Assembly: GCF_905147365.1 (NCBI RefSeq)
Contig: NC_056415.1
Location: 15,828,001-15,892,000, forward strand
Direction: 5' to 3'
Length of the DNA: 64,000 nt
Source: Aricia agestis
Lineage: Eukaryota; Arthropoda; Insecta; Lepidoptera; Lycaenidae
The notes under the pieces are model-generated. The model did no database searches. It saw nothing but the letters and a program-made list of their open reading frames with translations, and was not told the DNA's origin. Shown here one piece after another: positions 1 through 10,154 of this stretch. Within the stretch, counting starts at the first letter, position 1, and each line of letters opens with the position of its first letter. The translations under genes were made by a program, and so were the position numbers.

Positions 1-477
1 CGATTCACAAAAAATAAAAATATTGTAGTGTAAAGACTATACCAAAGTATTTTTCAGTTTTGACAGAAAATGCGGAAATCATATAGGAAAGCAGAAAAAA
101 AATAAAATCGAAATATTTAAAAACATTAAAATCTCAGGAACTACTTGAATTGTAGGAATGAAATAAAGTACAAAATTTGTGTCTCTTAATGATTAATCTA
201 ATCAACTGGGTAGCAAGTTTACAAACCCTCGTAATTAATTTAAATAAAAGAATTTCGTTTTCAGGGAGTCAAAAAATGAGTAATTTAAAATTGTTTTTCT
301 CAAAAACGACATAAAATGCGCACACGGGAGTTCTACTCTTGCATTTGAAATATAAGACGCCATCGACTCATTGTATTAACTTAGTCATGTCCGATTTTGG
401 GGATTTCTAAAACACTGTGCGAGCGACGGACGGATTAGCTTACTTAACAGAGTGCTCAATCTCAGAAATCGATATCC
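1..477. other. AT-rich spacer, nothing recognised
   Basis: No reading frame, tRNA-like fold or repeat end that I can support. The sequence is AT-rich, as in most of the window. Confidence 0.5.
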
Positions 478-600
478 ATACTAATATTATAAATGCGAAA
501 GTGTGTCTGTCTGTCTGTCTGTTACCTCTTCACGCCCAAAACGCTGAACCGACAAATATACCTTGAAGGCCTTTTTACCGTTTACCTTTTAGATGGAGTC
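478..600 (+). repeat. Helitron-like short element end (ACTAATATTATAAA family)
   Basis: Opens with actaatattataaatgcg, then a (gtct)n run, then a stretch meaning 'cacgcccaaaacgctgaaccga'-like. The same order (ATATTATAAA, GAAAGT, GTCTGT repeats, CACGC..AAAACTACTGAACCGAT) recurs at about 11522, 17720-17910, 18330-18495 and 44432. The family is widespread in Lepidoptera and is usually placed with non-autonomous Helitron-like elements. I assign it by pattern only; the far end is not resolved. Confidence 0.4.
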
Positions 601-1208
601 TTAAAATTATCTTTTATTCCAAATGTCTGAATTGCACAATAATTTGATCCAAAGTATATTTTCTCTGTGTTCGCGCGTAGCATTTGTCAAACGTTTCCTG
701 TTTATTCCTCAGCGGTGACGTAACTTCACCATAACTGTGACGCAACCTCCAATAACAGTTTGGAAGTTGGCAGGAAGTCAAAAATTCTTATTACTAAACA
801 ACCTTACGAGTTAGCGTTTTGCATCTGGCATCGAATTTAGATTTTAAAGATTTCATTCTATTCTCGAATACAATATTAAAGTTCAAATAGTTTCCGTTGT
901 TTGGTTATGTTAAATTTTTAGAATTTCAATAAAACAATAGTATAAATACAACGTGAAATTATTTGTAACTATTACTATTGTGAATTATTAATATCTCTCT
1001 CTTTTACCCTTGATGTTACTCATTCACATTGGTGTTTGGTATCATCTTATTCCGGAATAGGACATTTTTCTGAAAAAAGTAGTTACTGTTCTATAAAGTA
1101 TTGAAGGAACATCAAATAAAACTACACCAGTCAACTCTGCCGAGAATAAAGAGATCGAAACAAGTCACTTACAACTAAAATTATCTAATTCTGATGTATT
1201 TGGGGCTC
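601..1208. other. Spacer, nothing recognised
   Basis: AT-rich, with no supported coding or repeat feature. A perfect hairpin follows immediately. Confidence 0.4.
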
Positions 1209-1256
1209 ATCGTCTTTAAGTTATTGGAAGTTCGCTTCGAATAACTTAAAGACGAT
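1209..1256. repeat. Short perfect inverted repeat (hairpin)
   Basis: Left arm 1209-1225 (atcgtctttaagttatt) is the exact reverse complement of 1240-1256, with a 14-base loop. It is not part of a repeat family that I recognise elsewhere in the window. Confidence 0.85.
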
Positions 1257-1677
1257 TGCCGGGGCACTCAGCGGTTAGATCAGACATAAAATATGATCAC
1301 ATGAATTTAATTTATCACTTTAGTACTGTACAGTTCAGAGTTATATTAATTGAAGGTATTATGCTCCTTACGTCTTTGGAATAAGGTTCTATCAGGGGTA
1401 TTATAACTCAGAACGCTCTAAGTGAATGTTTTAAGCACCTGCCGCGCCGCAGATGGCTCCGTCTTCTCGCAAATTTAATTTACGATAAGTAATTTCGAAA
1501 TAGTAGCCATTGAATAACGTTATTACAATAGTTGATTAATTCCTTCATTTGTATTTCGTGATTTATTTTAAGTCTGTGGTGTAGAGTAAATTGAAAAATC
1601 AAAGATGATGATTACCGATGGCCCGGCCGCAGGCACAGACTTTAAATTATTTCTTTACTTAAATTGAATGAAGAGTT
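1257..1677. other. Spacer, nothing recognised
   Basis: No supported feature. GC-richer patches at about 1440 and 1620 have no open reading frame. Confidence 0.4.
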
Positions 1678-1834
1678 GTACAATGTACTATCAGAGAAGT
1701 TGATTCCTAGGCAGATGGGGGACCTACGTAGTTTGGTCGCGTTATGTCAAACTCAGCTGACAGATCACAATTAACAAATGACGTTGGTCTGTCAACTGCC
1801 TAGGAATGAATTTCCTCGATGGTACTGTATACAA
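1678..1834. mobile_element. MITE-like foldback element
   Basis: Left end (tactatcagagaagttgatt, then cctaggcagatgg) and right end (cctaggaatgaatttcctcg, then atggtactgta) are imperfect inverted repeats of about 40 bp. Related fragments containing 'ggcagatggcggac...acgtca' and 'gttatgtcaa' occur near 51721-51780, 54440-54540 and 61330-61360, so this is a dispersed family. It has no coding capacity. Confidence 0.55.
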
Positions 1835-2209
1835 TATGAATGTAAAAAAGTATTGTTGAAATTTTTATTAAAAAAAAGTTAAGCAATCTTTTATTCTTTC
1901 TCAATATGACTGTATTATTGTTAAATCTGATAATATAGCTTTGTGTTGGCTTTCCGTATTTCGCTGGTCTAAACTTAAGTCAAAAGTGCTTTTCATTTAG
2001 ATACTTTTATTTTGAAAAATATCGTGTAAATCTTTTAGAAATAGAAAGTGCTGATTTCAATAATGTCTCTGTGCATAAAGACGAGATGAAATAAAACTTT
2101 CTGGGCCTTTGCTTCCTTTCATAATTTTCGCTTTTCGTCGCCTCTACCCATGAAAGGAATTCTTTGGATAGTTTTGTAGTTGAGTTTTTCTACAATTATA
2201 TTACTTTTT
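1835..2209. other. Spacer, nothing recognised
   Basis: No supported feature. Confidence 0.4.
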
Positions 2210-3092
2210 AGGGTTCCGTACCTCAAAAGGAAAAAACGGAACCCTTATAGGATCACTTTGTTGTCCGTCTGTCCGTCCGTCCGTCTGTCAAGACCCTTTT
2301 TCTCAGGAACGCGTGGAGGTATGAAGCTGAAGTTTATATCAATTACTCAGGTCTACTGTCCCTTGAAGCTGTGAAAAAATCAAACTTCTAAGCCAACGCA
2401 ATCAAAAGATACAGCCGTTTATGCCGCAAATTTTCGACACTTGCAAGGGAATCAAAACCTACAGGGTGCTTCCCGTGAACTCAGAATCTTGAAATTTGGT
2501 ACGAAGCAACGTCTTATAGCATAGATAAAGGAAAAATTACGAAAACCATAAATTTTTAGTTACATCAAATAATATATATTTTTTTAATAATTTTAAACTT
2601 ACTACCCATTTCCTCATAAACGCGTAGAGGTATTAAATTGAAATTCATACCAAATACTCAGGTCTATAATACCTTTAAGCTGTAACAAAATCAAACTTCT
2701 ATGTCAACGCAATCAAAAGAAACAGCAATTTAAGCTGCATATTTTGAAACTCGCAAGTACTCGCAAGGGAATCAAAACCTAAAGGGTACTTCCAGTCGAC
2801 CTAGAATCTTGAAATTTGGCATGAAGCAACGTTTTATAGCACACATAAAGGAAAAATTCCGAAAACCTTAAATTTTTAGTTACATTACAAAATATATATT
2901 TTTTAATAAATATAAACTTATTACTTTTTTCCTCATGAACGCGTAGAGCTATCAAGTTGAAATATGAATTTCATTTTGCAATAAAAATACCATAGTTATG
3001 ACTCGATTGTCGTAATGAACGAACTTTGTAAACCTTGCAGGTTTGTACGGAACCCTCGGTGCGCGAGTCCGACTCGCACTTGGCCGGTTTTT
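2210..3092 (+). mobile_element. Non-autonomous dispersed element (GGTTCCGTACC...CTTGGCCGG family)
   Basis: Begins with agggttccgtacctcaaaag, runs through a (gtcc)n/(gtct)n stretch, and ends with gactcgcacttggccggttt. A second copy at 13340-14042 is almost identical over the first 530 bases and then differs internally. A variant subfamily is at 20724-21160 and 26126-26565. Internal sub-repeats (caaatactcaggtctata, cgcgtagaggtatt) recur within the copy. No frame encodes a recognisable protein; the 64-aa frame at its start is a by-product. Confidence 0.7.
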
Positions 3093-3540
3093 TTAATATA
3101 AGTAAAGTTCTGAAGATAAACATTTCAAATATATCTTTTAAACAAATGAAATGACACAGATTTTTCTTTTCTCTGGTCCAATTGAAACATTTGCAAAGAA
3201 GTGTTAAGTAGGTATGTGTATGTATATTATTTTAGTCATACCTATTTGTAACCAAACGCGGTCGTATACATTATTTTTTTTTTATTTTCCTTGACGCCTC
3301 GTAACTCGTAACATTTCCTTTGGGATCTTAAGATAGGATACGTGTTATCGATCTTTTAGGGTCAGTTCACATCGCGCTACGCAGCACCTCAGATTTATCA
3401 GCCTGATTACGCCAATCGTCGGCGCTGATAGCCCAAGATGTATGGAAGTCTAGAAAGCGTTTGAACAACGTGTTGAAGTCAGCGTTGACTTTATTTGGTT
3501 TGGTTTTAGCGAGCGGTCAGCGCGACATTACAATCAACCA
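3093..3540. other. Spacer with possible remnant of a foldback element
   Basis: From about 3358 a segment starting gggtcagttcacatcgcg has a GC-rich counterpart near 3510 (gcgagcggtcagcgcgac). This hints at a decayed element related in style to the next MITE. Nothing coding. Confidence 0.3.
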
Positions 3541-3706
3541 GGGTCAATTCAGACCGCAACGCGACGAGGCGAGGCGAGGCGCGGCGCGGCATCATTTTGT
3601 ATGGATTTGACAGATTTCAATTGCGTGAGACGTCTTGCGAATCTGTCAAATCCATATATAAATTTAGAAATGCATCTACGCGTCGCGTTGCGGTCTGAAT
3701 CAACCC
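3541..3706. mobile_element. MITE-like foldback element, family A
   Basis: Ends gggtcaattcagaccgcaac and, reversed, gggttgattcagaccgcaac, so the terminal inverted repeats are nearly perfect for about 26 bp. Internal arms around 'atggatttgacagatt' are also inverted. A second copy is at 12917-13073 and a fragment is at about 39530-39640. Confidence 0.8.
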
Positions 3707-4059
3707 TAAGTAAGATGTAAGCGCTCTAAGACAGAATTCATTCTGAATTAACTAGCGACAATTCGTTCAAACGTTACAAGATATAGTTATATAATACAAG
3801 ATATATGATATATCAAACGCTTCACAGGAGTCAGTCAAGCAGAATTCTGGTTATAAGCAGTCAAGCGTTTACATATCCAGCTGATATTATAGAAACGAAA
3901 TACACGGCAACAATATTCTTAGAAATCAGTTGAGCCTTTGAGTGGTGAGAGCAAAGTCACACTGTTTCTTTGCGTTGCTTTGTCGTAGCTTCTGCAACGT
4001 CGAATAAGATACAAAATATAATATGTTATGAATTCAAGAGTTTCGTCGTTGAACGCGAT
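3707..4059. other. Spacer upstream of the copia insertion
   Basis: No supported feature. Confidence 0.4.
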
Positions 4060-4064
4060 CTTAC
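4060..4064. repeat. Target-site duplication (CTTAC), left
   Basis: cttac directly abuts the left LTR and is repeated at 8924-8928 directly after the right LTR. A 5-bp duplication is what a copia integrase leaves. Confidence 0.9.
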
Positions 4065-4312
4065 TGTTGAAATGGTTTTATGAATAATAAATAACTTTTA
4101 CTATAGTTTTTGAATATCTTTATTCCGGACACACGTTTTGCAAGGGAGGCAAAATTGCAAGAGAACAGATTAAAAAACTATTCGACCATAGTGACAAGCA
4201 CAGATACAAAATATATTTCTCTACAGTACTACAGACAAACAAATGGCGCTAGTTGACTCATTAACTTAAACTTATTAAATTATAAGATTATAATATTTAC
4301 CAATTTACAACA
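4065..4312 (-). repeat. 3' LTR of copia element
   Basis: 248 bp, matching 8676-8923 base for base on reading. In element orientation it begins TGTTGTAAATTGG and ends CCATTTCAACA. Confidence 0.95.
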
Positions 4313-4325
4313 CGCCTCCTTAAAT
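4313..4325 (-). promoter_or_regulatory. Polypurine tract of copia element
   Basis: In element orientation taaggaggcg immediately precedes the 3' LTR. Its position and purine content fit the plus-strand primer of reverse transcription. Confidence 0.65.
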
Positions 4326-4474
4326 TTATAATCTTATAATTATTTATCTTAAATATTACAAAACGCCTTATTTAATTTATGACCTTTCCCTTACAACCTT
4401 TATATATGTTTACTTAATATTATTATTATTCTAAGTACCTTTTACAAAACCTTTTTCTAAAAACTTTTACAAAA

Positions 4475-7400
4475 CTAAATCAATCGTAACTCTAATCTGT
4501 TTTTAGTAAATTTTGTTTTATCCAGACTCTTAGTTAACATATCTGCCAAGTTAAATTTTGTATCAATTTTTACAATATCTATAATTTTCTTTTCATAGTT
4601 TTCATTTACATAATGATATTGCACCTCAATGTGCTTTGAATTTTTTGTAAAGTTACCATACTTAGCTATTGCTATTGCACCTGAATTATCTACATACAAT
4701 TTTATAGGATTACAAAATTTAACATTAAATGATTCACTTAGCAAGTTTCTAATAAAAATTATTTCTGTCACTGCCTCAGACATAGCAGTATACTCTGCAA
4801 AAGTTGAGCATTTAGTTACTGTATTTTGTTTACGGGTTTTCCAAAAAATTAAGTTTCCAAACAATCTAATTACAAAACCAGTTGTGGATTTTCTATCGAC
4901 ATTGTCTCCTGCATAGTCAGAATCTACCATACAATCCAATATTTCAGTATCCACATTATCATAATATGTTAACTTTAAATCCTTAGTCTTATACAAATAT
5001 TTTAAAATTCTCATTGCATATTTGTAATGTGTTTGATTATAGCAACTTTGATATCTACTCAAATAATTAACACTGTACGCTACATCTGGCCTTGTGCCTG
5101 TACTAATATACAATAATTCGCCTATTATATTTCTATACTTAATCCTTTCATCTACCTCCCTAGCTTGTTCTAATTTTAAATTTGTCTCCATTGGAGTATC
5201 ATACAACTTAGTATTTTTTAAATCATATTTTGCAGCCAAAGATTCAATATATTTTGTTTGGTTTAGAGTCATTGTACTTTTATCATCGCTATAATCAATA
5301 TCTATGCCAACATAGTTTTTAATTTTTCCTAAATCCTTCATTGCAAATCTTTTCATTAAACTAGTTTTAACATTTTTAATTTTGTTTTTATCTTTACAAC
5401 AAATTAAAAAATCATCAACAAATAATAAAATGTATATTGGATCCTTGCTTGCTCTATTAACATATAAACAGTAATCATAGTTACTTCTAACAAAATTTAA
5501 TGTGGAAATAAATTTATCAAAACACTCATACCACACTCTAGGGCTTTCTTTGAGACCATATAGTGCCTTTTGCAATTTGTAAACTTTATTGTCGCCTGTT
5601 TCATAACCTTGTGGTTGATTTATATACACTTCTGACTTTATATCAGCATTTAAAAAAGCTGTTTCAACATCCATCTGTTCAACAAATAAATTATTTTTAC
5701 AACTGTATGACAATAAAATTTTCAATGTTTGCATTTTTCCTACTGGTGAGTAAACATTTTCGACATATTCATTTTGTTGAAAACCTCTTACAACTAATCT
5801 AGCTTTATAATCATTATTTTCTTTTCTTCTAAATACCCACTTTACATCGATAACCTTTTTATCTTTTGGCTTTTTAACAATTTGCCAAGTATTATTTTTA
5901 TTTAAGCTATTTATTTCTGATTCCATGGCCGTTTGCCATTTTTTACAATCACTGGAGTTTACCGCCTCTTCAAATGTATTTGGTACATTTGCATCAATAT
6001 AGTTGACATAAATAAAATGTGAAACTAGGTTGCCATATCTAGAAACTGGATTTCTCTTTCTTTTTTTCACTTCTTCAACATCTTTATCGTTACAGTCACT
6101 TAAATTATTATTACTATTATTTAAATTATTATAATTTTCTAAGTTCTCCAAGGAATTATTAGAATTAGTCTCATCTGCATCTACATAATTTTCATCGCTT
6201 TCATAATTTGTTTTAATTTTTTCATCAAGAGTTTGTTCAATTTCATAATTATCATCTGTCTGATCATTTAGTTTTTCTAAGCATATTAGTTCAGTATTTT
6301 CTTCAACTACCTTTACATGCCGAGCATTAATTATTCTATTGTTTAATAGAACTCGATAACTATTTTCATTATAACCCACTAAAATTCCTATTTGTGCTTT
6401 ATCATCCCATTTACTTTTTCTTAAAACTTCAGGAACCCTGACAAAAACTCTACTTCCATAAATTTTTAAATGTTCAACATTTGGTTTTACTTTAAAAAAT
6501 ATTTCATAAGGGGTTTTATTTTCTACTGTGTTTGCAATGGTTCGATTCTTTAAATATGCTGCTGTCTTTATAACCTCCGGCCAATACCTTCTGTGAATTT
6601 TTGCTTCTCTCATTAAACACCTACCTATATCCATAGCAGACCTATTATACCTTTCCGCTACTCCATTTAATTCATGGACGTAGGGTGGACATGGCAATAA
6701 CTCAATACCCTTTTGCTTTATAAAATTATAAATATTCTTGTTCATATATTCTTTACCATTATCACACTGAATTTTCTTAACTTTTTTATTGAGTTTATTC
6801 TCTACTAAATTTACAAATTCTATAAAACAATTAGCAACCTCACTTTTACTTTTAATACAAAATATCCTTGTGCATTTACTATAGTCATCAATGAATGTGA
6901 GAAAGTATTTTTCTCCGCCATAACCAGTGGTGTTATGTGGGCCGTTCAAATCCGTATGAATTAATTCTAAAACTTCAGAAGTCTTTTTTCTGTTATTTTC
7001 AAAAGGGACATTACTCATTTTACTTTGAATACAATTCGAGCATTTCATTTCTGTGCTTTCAATCTTATCAGGCAATCCGTCAACTAATTTATTATTAACT
7101 AATTTATTCAAATAATGAAAATTTACATGACCGAGTGCCCTATGCCATTTCTCTTTCTGAGTTAAATTTACAGAATGTGCATACATTTCCTTTTTAGTTA
7201 CATAACCTTTTATAAAGTACAAATTATAAATTTTTTCAGCAACAACTATTAATTCTCTATGTTCATTATAAATTTTTGCATATTCATTTTTAGCTATTAT
7301 AGTGCAACTTTTAGTTATCTTTGAAACGCTTAACAAATTTTGCTTAATGCCTTCAACAAAATAAACATTTTTTAAATCTACATATTTTTTGTTAAAATAG

Positions 7401-8518
7401 TTCTGAAAATAAATTTTGACAGTACCTACTTTGGTAGCTTTTAACATTTTTCCATCTGGCAGTTTAACATGTAAAGGACTTTTCAAATCTATACAATTAT
7501 AAAAGTATGTATCGTTATTTATAATGTGGTCGGTACACCCACTGTCTAAAAGCCAATTAATTTCACTATTATTATATTGACTACACCCTTGTATTTGATT
7601 TATCTCCGGATCGCTACATACCTCAGCTGTCCATGACTCCGATGAAAAGTTGTTTGAAGATTTACCATTGGACTGACTTTGACCTCTGAACTGACCTTGA
7701 CTTCTGAAATGATTTCGACCTCTGAAATGATTTTGACCTCTGAAATAATTTTGACCTCTGTCTTGATTATGACCTCTGTAGAATCCGCCTCTGTTGTAAC
7801 CTCTCTGTAGTCCTCGCTGACCTCGACCACTTTGTTGTCCTGGATTATACTTCGGACCATACCAGCATTCCTTCTGGAGATGCCCAGACTTTCCACAGAT
7901 AAAGCACTGCGCTATAGTTTTTGTTGTGAATGTACTCATATTATTTTTGTTGTTCGAATTACTAGTGGACATATTTTTCTCTTTGATTTTTGAACACACA
8001 TATTCAATCGTTCTCTGTTCCTCCGGAATCACATCAAGAAAATCTCCAATATAACTATAACTTGGTGGTAGCGCTTTGAGTAAGTATCTCAACTTTTCTT
8101 GTCCATTTAATTCTCCTCCGGCTATTTTGAATTCGTTAGTCACTTTCTCAAAGTCAACGAAAAAATCTTCAAGTGCAGTGTAATTATTCAATCTAATCTC
8201 CTCAATTTTTCCCCTGCATAATATTTGCATTGCAGTAGACTTTGTTAGATACATATTATCAAATTTTGTAATCATTTCATATGCTGTTTTGCATTCACTC
8301 ACATACTCCAGTTGTTTATCTGTGATTGTACTCATTATAATCGTTCTCGCCTTTAAATCTTTCTTTTTTGATGACGCTTCTCCACTTTCACTTTTGGTGA
8401 TGACCTCATGGCATTCTTTGTATTCCAACAAAGTTGACAATCTTAATTTGTAGCTGGAATAGTTCGTGCCATCAAAAATAGGTATCATTATATCTTCTAT
8501 CTTTGCTTGTTTAGCCAT
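4475..8518 (-). CDS. Copia gag-pol polyprotein (1347 aa)
   Basis: A single uninterrupted frame encodes all proteins of a Ty1/copia element. The N-terminal 200 residues are Gag, with a CCHC zinc knuckle at 205-218 (C-x2-C-x4-H-x4-C). An RGG/RGQN-rich repetitive linker follows at about 230-285, which may bind RNA. The aspartic protease has LLDSG (D325). A GAG-pre-integrase zinc segment leads into the DDE integrase (D in HTDLNG about 524, D in DNGKEY about 584, E in NGVAE about 619). The reverse transcriptase carries FVDD at about 1033 (the usual form is YVDD). RNase H follows, with DSDYAGD near 1198 and the KSTTGF motif typical of the clade. The length matches the family (Drosophila copia is about 1400 aa). 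I chose the ATG at 8518 because it starts the conserved Gag N-terminus. No stop or frameshift is present, so the element could still be mobile. Confidence 0.96.
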   Translation of the reverse strand: MAKQAKIEDIMIPIFDGTNYSSYKLRLSTLLEYKECHEVITKSESGEASSKKKDLKARTIIMSTITDKQLEYVSECKTAYEMITKFDNMYLTKSTAMQILCRGKIEEIRLNNYTALEDFFVDFEKVTNEFKIAGGELNGQEKLRYLLKALPPSYSYIGDFLDVIPEEQRTIEYVCSKIKEKNMSTSNSNNKNNMSTFTTKTIAQCFICGKSGHLQKECWYGPKYNPGQQSGRGQRGLQRGYNRGGFYRGHNQDRGQNYFRGQNHFRGRNHFRSQGQFRGQSQSNGKSSNNFSSESWTAEVCSDPEINQIQGCSQYNNSEINWLLDSGCTDHIINNDTYFYNCIDLKSPLHVKLPDGKMLKATKVGTVKIYFQNYFNKKYVDLKNVYFVEGIKQNLLSVSKITKSCTIIAKNEYAKIYNEHRELIVVAEKIYNLYFIKGYVTKKEMYAHSVNLTQKEKWHRALGHVNFHYLNKLVNNKLVDGLPDKIESTEMKCSNCIQSKMSNVPFENNRKKTSEVLELIHTDLNGPHNTTGYGGEKYFLTFIDDYSKCTRIFCIKSKSEVANCFIEFVNLVENKLNKKVKKIQCDNGKEYMNKNIYNFIKQKGIELLPCPPYVHELNGVAERYNRSAMDIGRCLMREAKIHRRYWPEVIKTAAYLKNRTIANTVENKTPYEIFFKVKPNVEHLKIYGSRVFVRVPEVLRKSKWDDKAQIGILVGYNENSYRVLLNNRIINARHVKVVEENTELICLEKLNDQTDDNYEIEQTLDEKIKTNYESDENYVDADETNSNNSLENLENYNNLNNSNNNLSDCNDKDVEEVKKRKRNPVSRYGNLVSHFIYVNYIDANVPNTFEEAVNSSDCKKWQTAMESEINSLNKNNTWQIVKKPKDKKVIDVKWVFRRKENNDYKARLVVRGFQQNEYVENVYSPVGKMQTLKILLSYSCKNNLFVEQMDVETAFLNADIKSEVYINQPQGYETGDNKVYKLQKALYGLKESPRVWYECFDKFISTLNFVRSNYDYCLYVNRASKDPIYILLFVDDFLICCKDKNKIKNVKTSLMKRFAMKDLGKIKNYVGIDIDYSDDKSTMTLNQTKYIESLAAKYDLKNTKLYDTPMETNLKLEQAREVDERIKYRNIIGELLYISTGTRPDVAYSVNYLSRYQSCYNQTHYKYAMRILKYLYKTKDLKLTYYDNVDTEILDCMVDSDYAGDNVDRKSTTGFVIRLFGNLIFWKTRKQNTVTKCSTFAEYTAMSEAVTEIIFIRNLLSESFNVKFCNPIKLYVDNSGAIAIAKYGNFTKNSKHIEVQYHYVNENYEKKIIDIVKIDTKFNLADMLTKSLDKTKFTKNRLELRLI

Positions 8519-8663
8519 ATTTATGTATTATTATATTACTGTATATTTCGAAGATAATAAGTAACTATTTTCGTTGCGCCGGTATGACATAACCTCGAAT
8601 CTTACTTGAACTTTTTTACTTCACTTATTTAACTTCCTTTTTCTTTTCAAATATTTTAACCAC

Positions 8664-8675
8664 GCTCTGCTACCA
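8664..8675 (-). promoter_or_regulatory. Primer-binding site, initiator tRNA-Met 3' end
   Basis: In element orientation TGGTAGCAGAGC lies directly next to the 5' LTR. It is complementary to the 3' end (with CCA) of eukaryotic initiator tRNA-Met, which ends GCUCUGCUACCA. Priming from the tRNA 3' terminus is one of the known options for copia elements. Confidence 0.85.
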
Positions 8676-8923
8676 TGTTGAAATGGTTTTATGAATAATA
8701 AATAACTTTTACTATAGTTTTTGAATATCTTTATTCCGGACACACGTTTTGCAAGGGAGGCAAAATTGCAAGAGAACAGATTAAAAAACTATTCGACCAT
8801 AGTGACAAGCACAGATACAAAATATATTTCTCTACAGTACTACAGACAAACAAATGGCGCTAGTTGACTCATTAACTTAAACTTATTAAATTATAAGATT
8901 ATAATATTTACCAATTTACAACA
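8676..8923 (-). repeat. 5' LTR of copia element
   Basis: 248 bp, identical to 4065-4312 as read. It is the promoter-bearing LTR in element orientation. Confidence 0.95.
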
Positions 8924-8928
8924 CTTAC
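8924..8928. repeat. Target-site duplication (CTTAC), right
   Basis: Partner of 4060-4064. Confidence 0.9.
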
Positions 8929-9081
8929 AATAGATTAAATGAGAATAAACACAACAATAAAACTAAGTTTGTGTTATGGCTCATGTGACAACATGCTATC
9001 TATAAGTTATAACTGAAGATAAGTTTTAACGCAGGCAGCCTTGGATTTATAAATTGAACGCTGGTGTGATTTGACGCGTCG

Positions 9082-10048
9082 TTTTTTTTTTTTTTTTTTT
9101 TATTATTTCGTCCCCCTAACATTATCAGGGCTATTTATTTTCTATTTGTCTATACATACAATCCAATTCCAATAAAAATACAAATGATTCCACTAAAATA
9201 AACAATTAAAATAAAATACAATTAAAATGTCAAATAATAAAACAACGGCACAAATATAAAACCAAAATTACAGAGACTATCCTAATATCACAATTCACAG
9301 CTTAAAATTAGATCCTAATTATTGTTATCACACAAAATACTACCGTTACGCTTATTTACTACACCCACGATTATCCTGCAAAAAGCCAGGAAGATATCCC
9401 GCTTTTTACCCCCCAGGATGGATGGCAGATTCTCACCCGTTATCGATGTGCCCAATTTCGGCTCAATATCGTATCTATTGCTAGCAAAAATTGGGCACTC
9501 GAGTAGCAGGTGAGGAACCGTCTCCTCAACTCCTGGCTGACACAGGCAGGACGGATCCTCCTTCAGCTTGAATCTGTTCAAGTAGAAGGCGAATCCGCCG
9601 TGACCGGTCAGAATCTGTGTGGTGTGGTGTGTGATGTCTATTTTCTGTACTATTTTGTATGCAGCAGCAGCGTCTGGGAAAAAGAGCTTCGTGACTCCGG
9701 CCGTCCCTCCCACTTCATATCTCCTGTTCCATTCCTCAATCGTATCCTCTCTCAAGATACGTTTGACGAATGAAACAGGACACAGATCGTAGTCAGGTTT
9801 CCTTCTCAATTTCAGCGCGGCCTCCTTGGCTAATTCGTCAACCCTCTCATTCCCTCTCAACCCTGCGTGCGCCTTAATCCAAAACAAGGAGACCTCCCGC
9901 CTCTGCAATGCAGCTTTTCGGAGGGCCGCCCTTGTTTGCACTGCCAGGGGATGAGGGGAACTAAGGGTGACCGCCTGGAGAGCCGATCTGGAATCACTAA
10001 GGATACCGACCTTTGCCATTCCACTCTTGCAGGCTATACTTACTGCTC
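9082..10048 (-). mobile_element. 5'-truncated R1/Jockey-group LINE
   Basis: A poly(A) tail on the minus strand (T-run 9082-9101), a 3' UTR, and then the C-terminal end of a LINE ORF2. Only the RNase H domain and the terminal zinc knuckle remain; endonuclease and reverse transcriptase are missing through 5' truncation at about 10048. A hairpin sits on the truncation point. Confidence 0.85.
9315..10048 (-). CDS. LINE ORF2 fragment: RNase H and C-terminal zinc knuckle
   Basis: The frame is open to 10079, but the first nine or so residues come from the inverted hairpin arm, so I place the true element start at about 10048. RNase H residues are visible: SDSRSALQAV, and WIKAHAGLRGNERVD with ELAKEA, the usual end of LINE-type RNase H. 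A C-x-C-x8-H-x4-C knuckle follows (SCLCQPGVEETVPHLLLEC region). No stop interrupts the remaining 240 or so codons. Without the reverse transcriptase it is dead as an autonomous element. It could belong to any of the R1, Jockey or I groups; the RNase H plus knuckle layout favours R1-like. Confidence 0.8.
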
Positions 10049-10075
10049 TTTGGAGCAGTAAGTATAGCCTGCAAG
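10026..10075. repeat. Perfect hairpin at LINE 5' junction
   Basis: A 23-base left arm at 10026-10048 is exactly reverse-complementary to 10053-10075, with loop tttg. The left arm is LINE sequence; the right arm is an inverted copy added at the truncation point. Confidence 0.92.
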
Positions 10076-10116
10076 CCATATCGAACGTTTAATATTAATT
10101 ATAAAATCTATTATTA

Positions 10117-10154
10117 TACTTTTTTGACAAAGTTTCAAGTTTGTCAAAAAAGTA
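10117..10154. repeat. Second perfect hairpin near the LINE 5' junction
   Basis: tacttttttgacaaa (10117-10131) faces its exact reverse complement at 10140-10154 across an 8-base loop. Confidence 0.88.

Larger units (their letters stand above)
4065..8923 (-). mobile_element. Complete Ty1/copia LTR retrotransposon
   Basis: A structurally complete element of 4859 bp in minus orientation. It has two LTRs of 248 bp that read as identical, TG..CA termini, flanking CTTAC target duplications, a primer-binding site touching the 5' LTR, a purine-rich tract before the 3' LTR, and one intact gag-pol frame (4475-8518). Identical LTRs, an unbroken frame and an intact target duplication mean that insertion is recent on the scale of neutral substitution. 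It lies to the left of the visible receptor exons. Confidence 0.97.

Noticed and set aside
7600..7896. 98-codon frame overlapping copia gag in another frame
   Set aside because: Produced by the RGQN-coding repeats; no start context or independent evidence.
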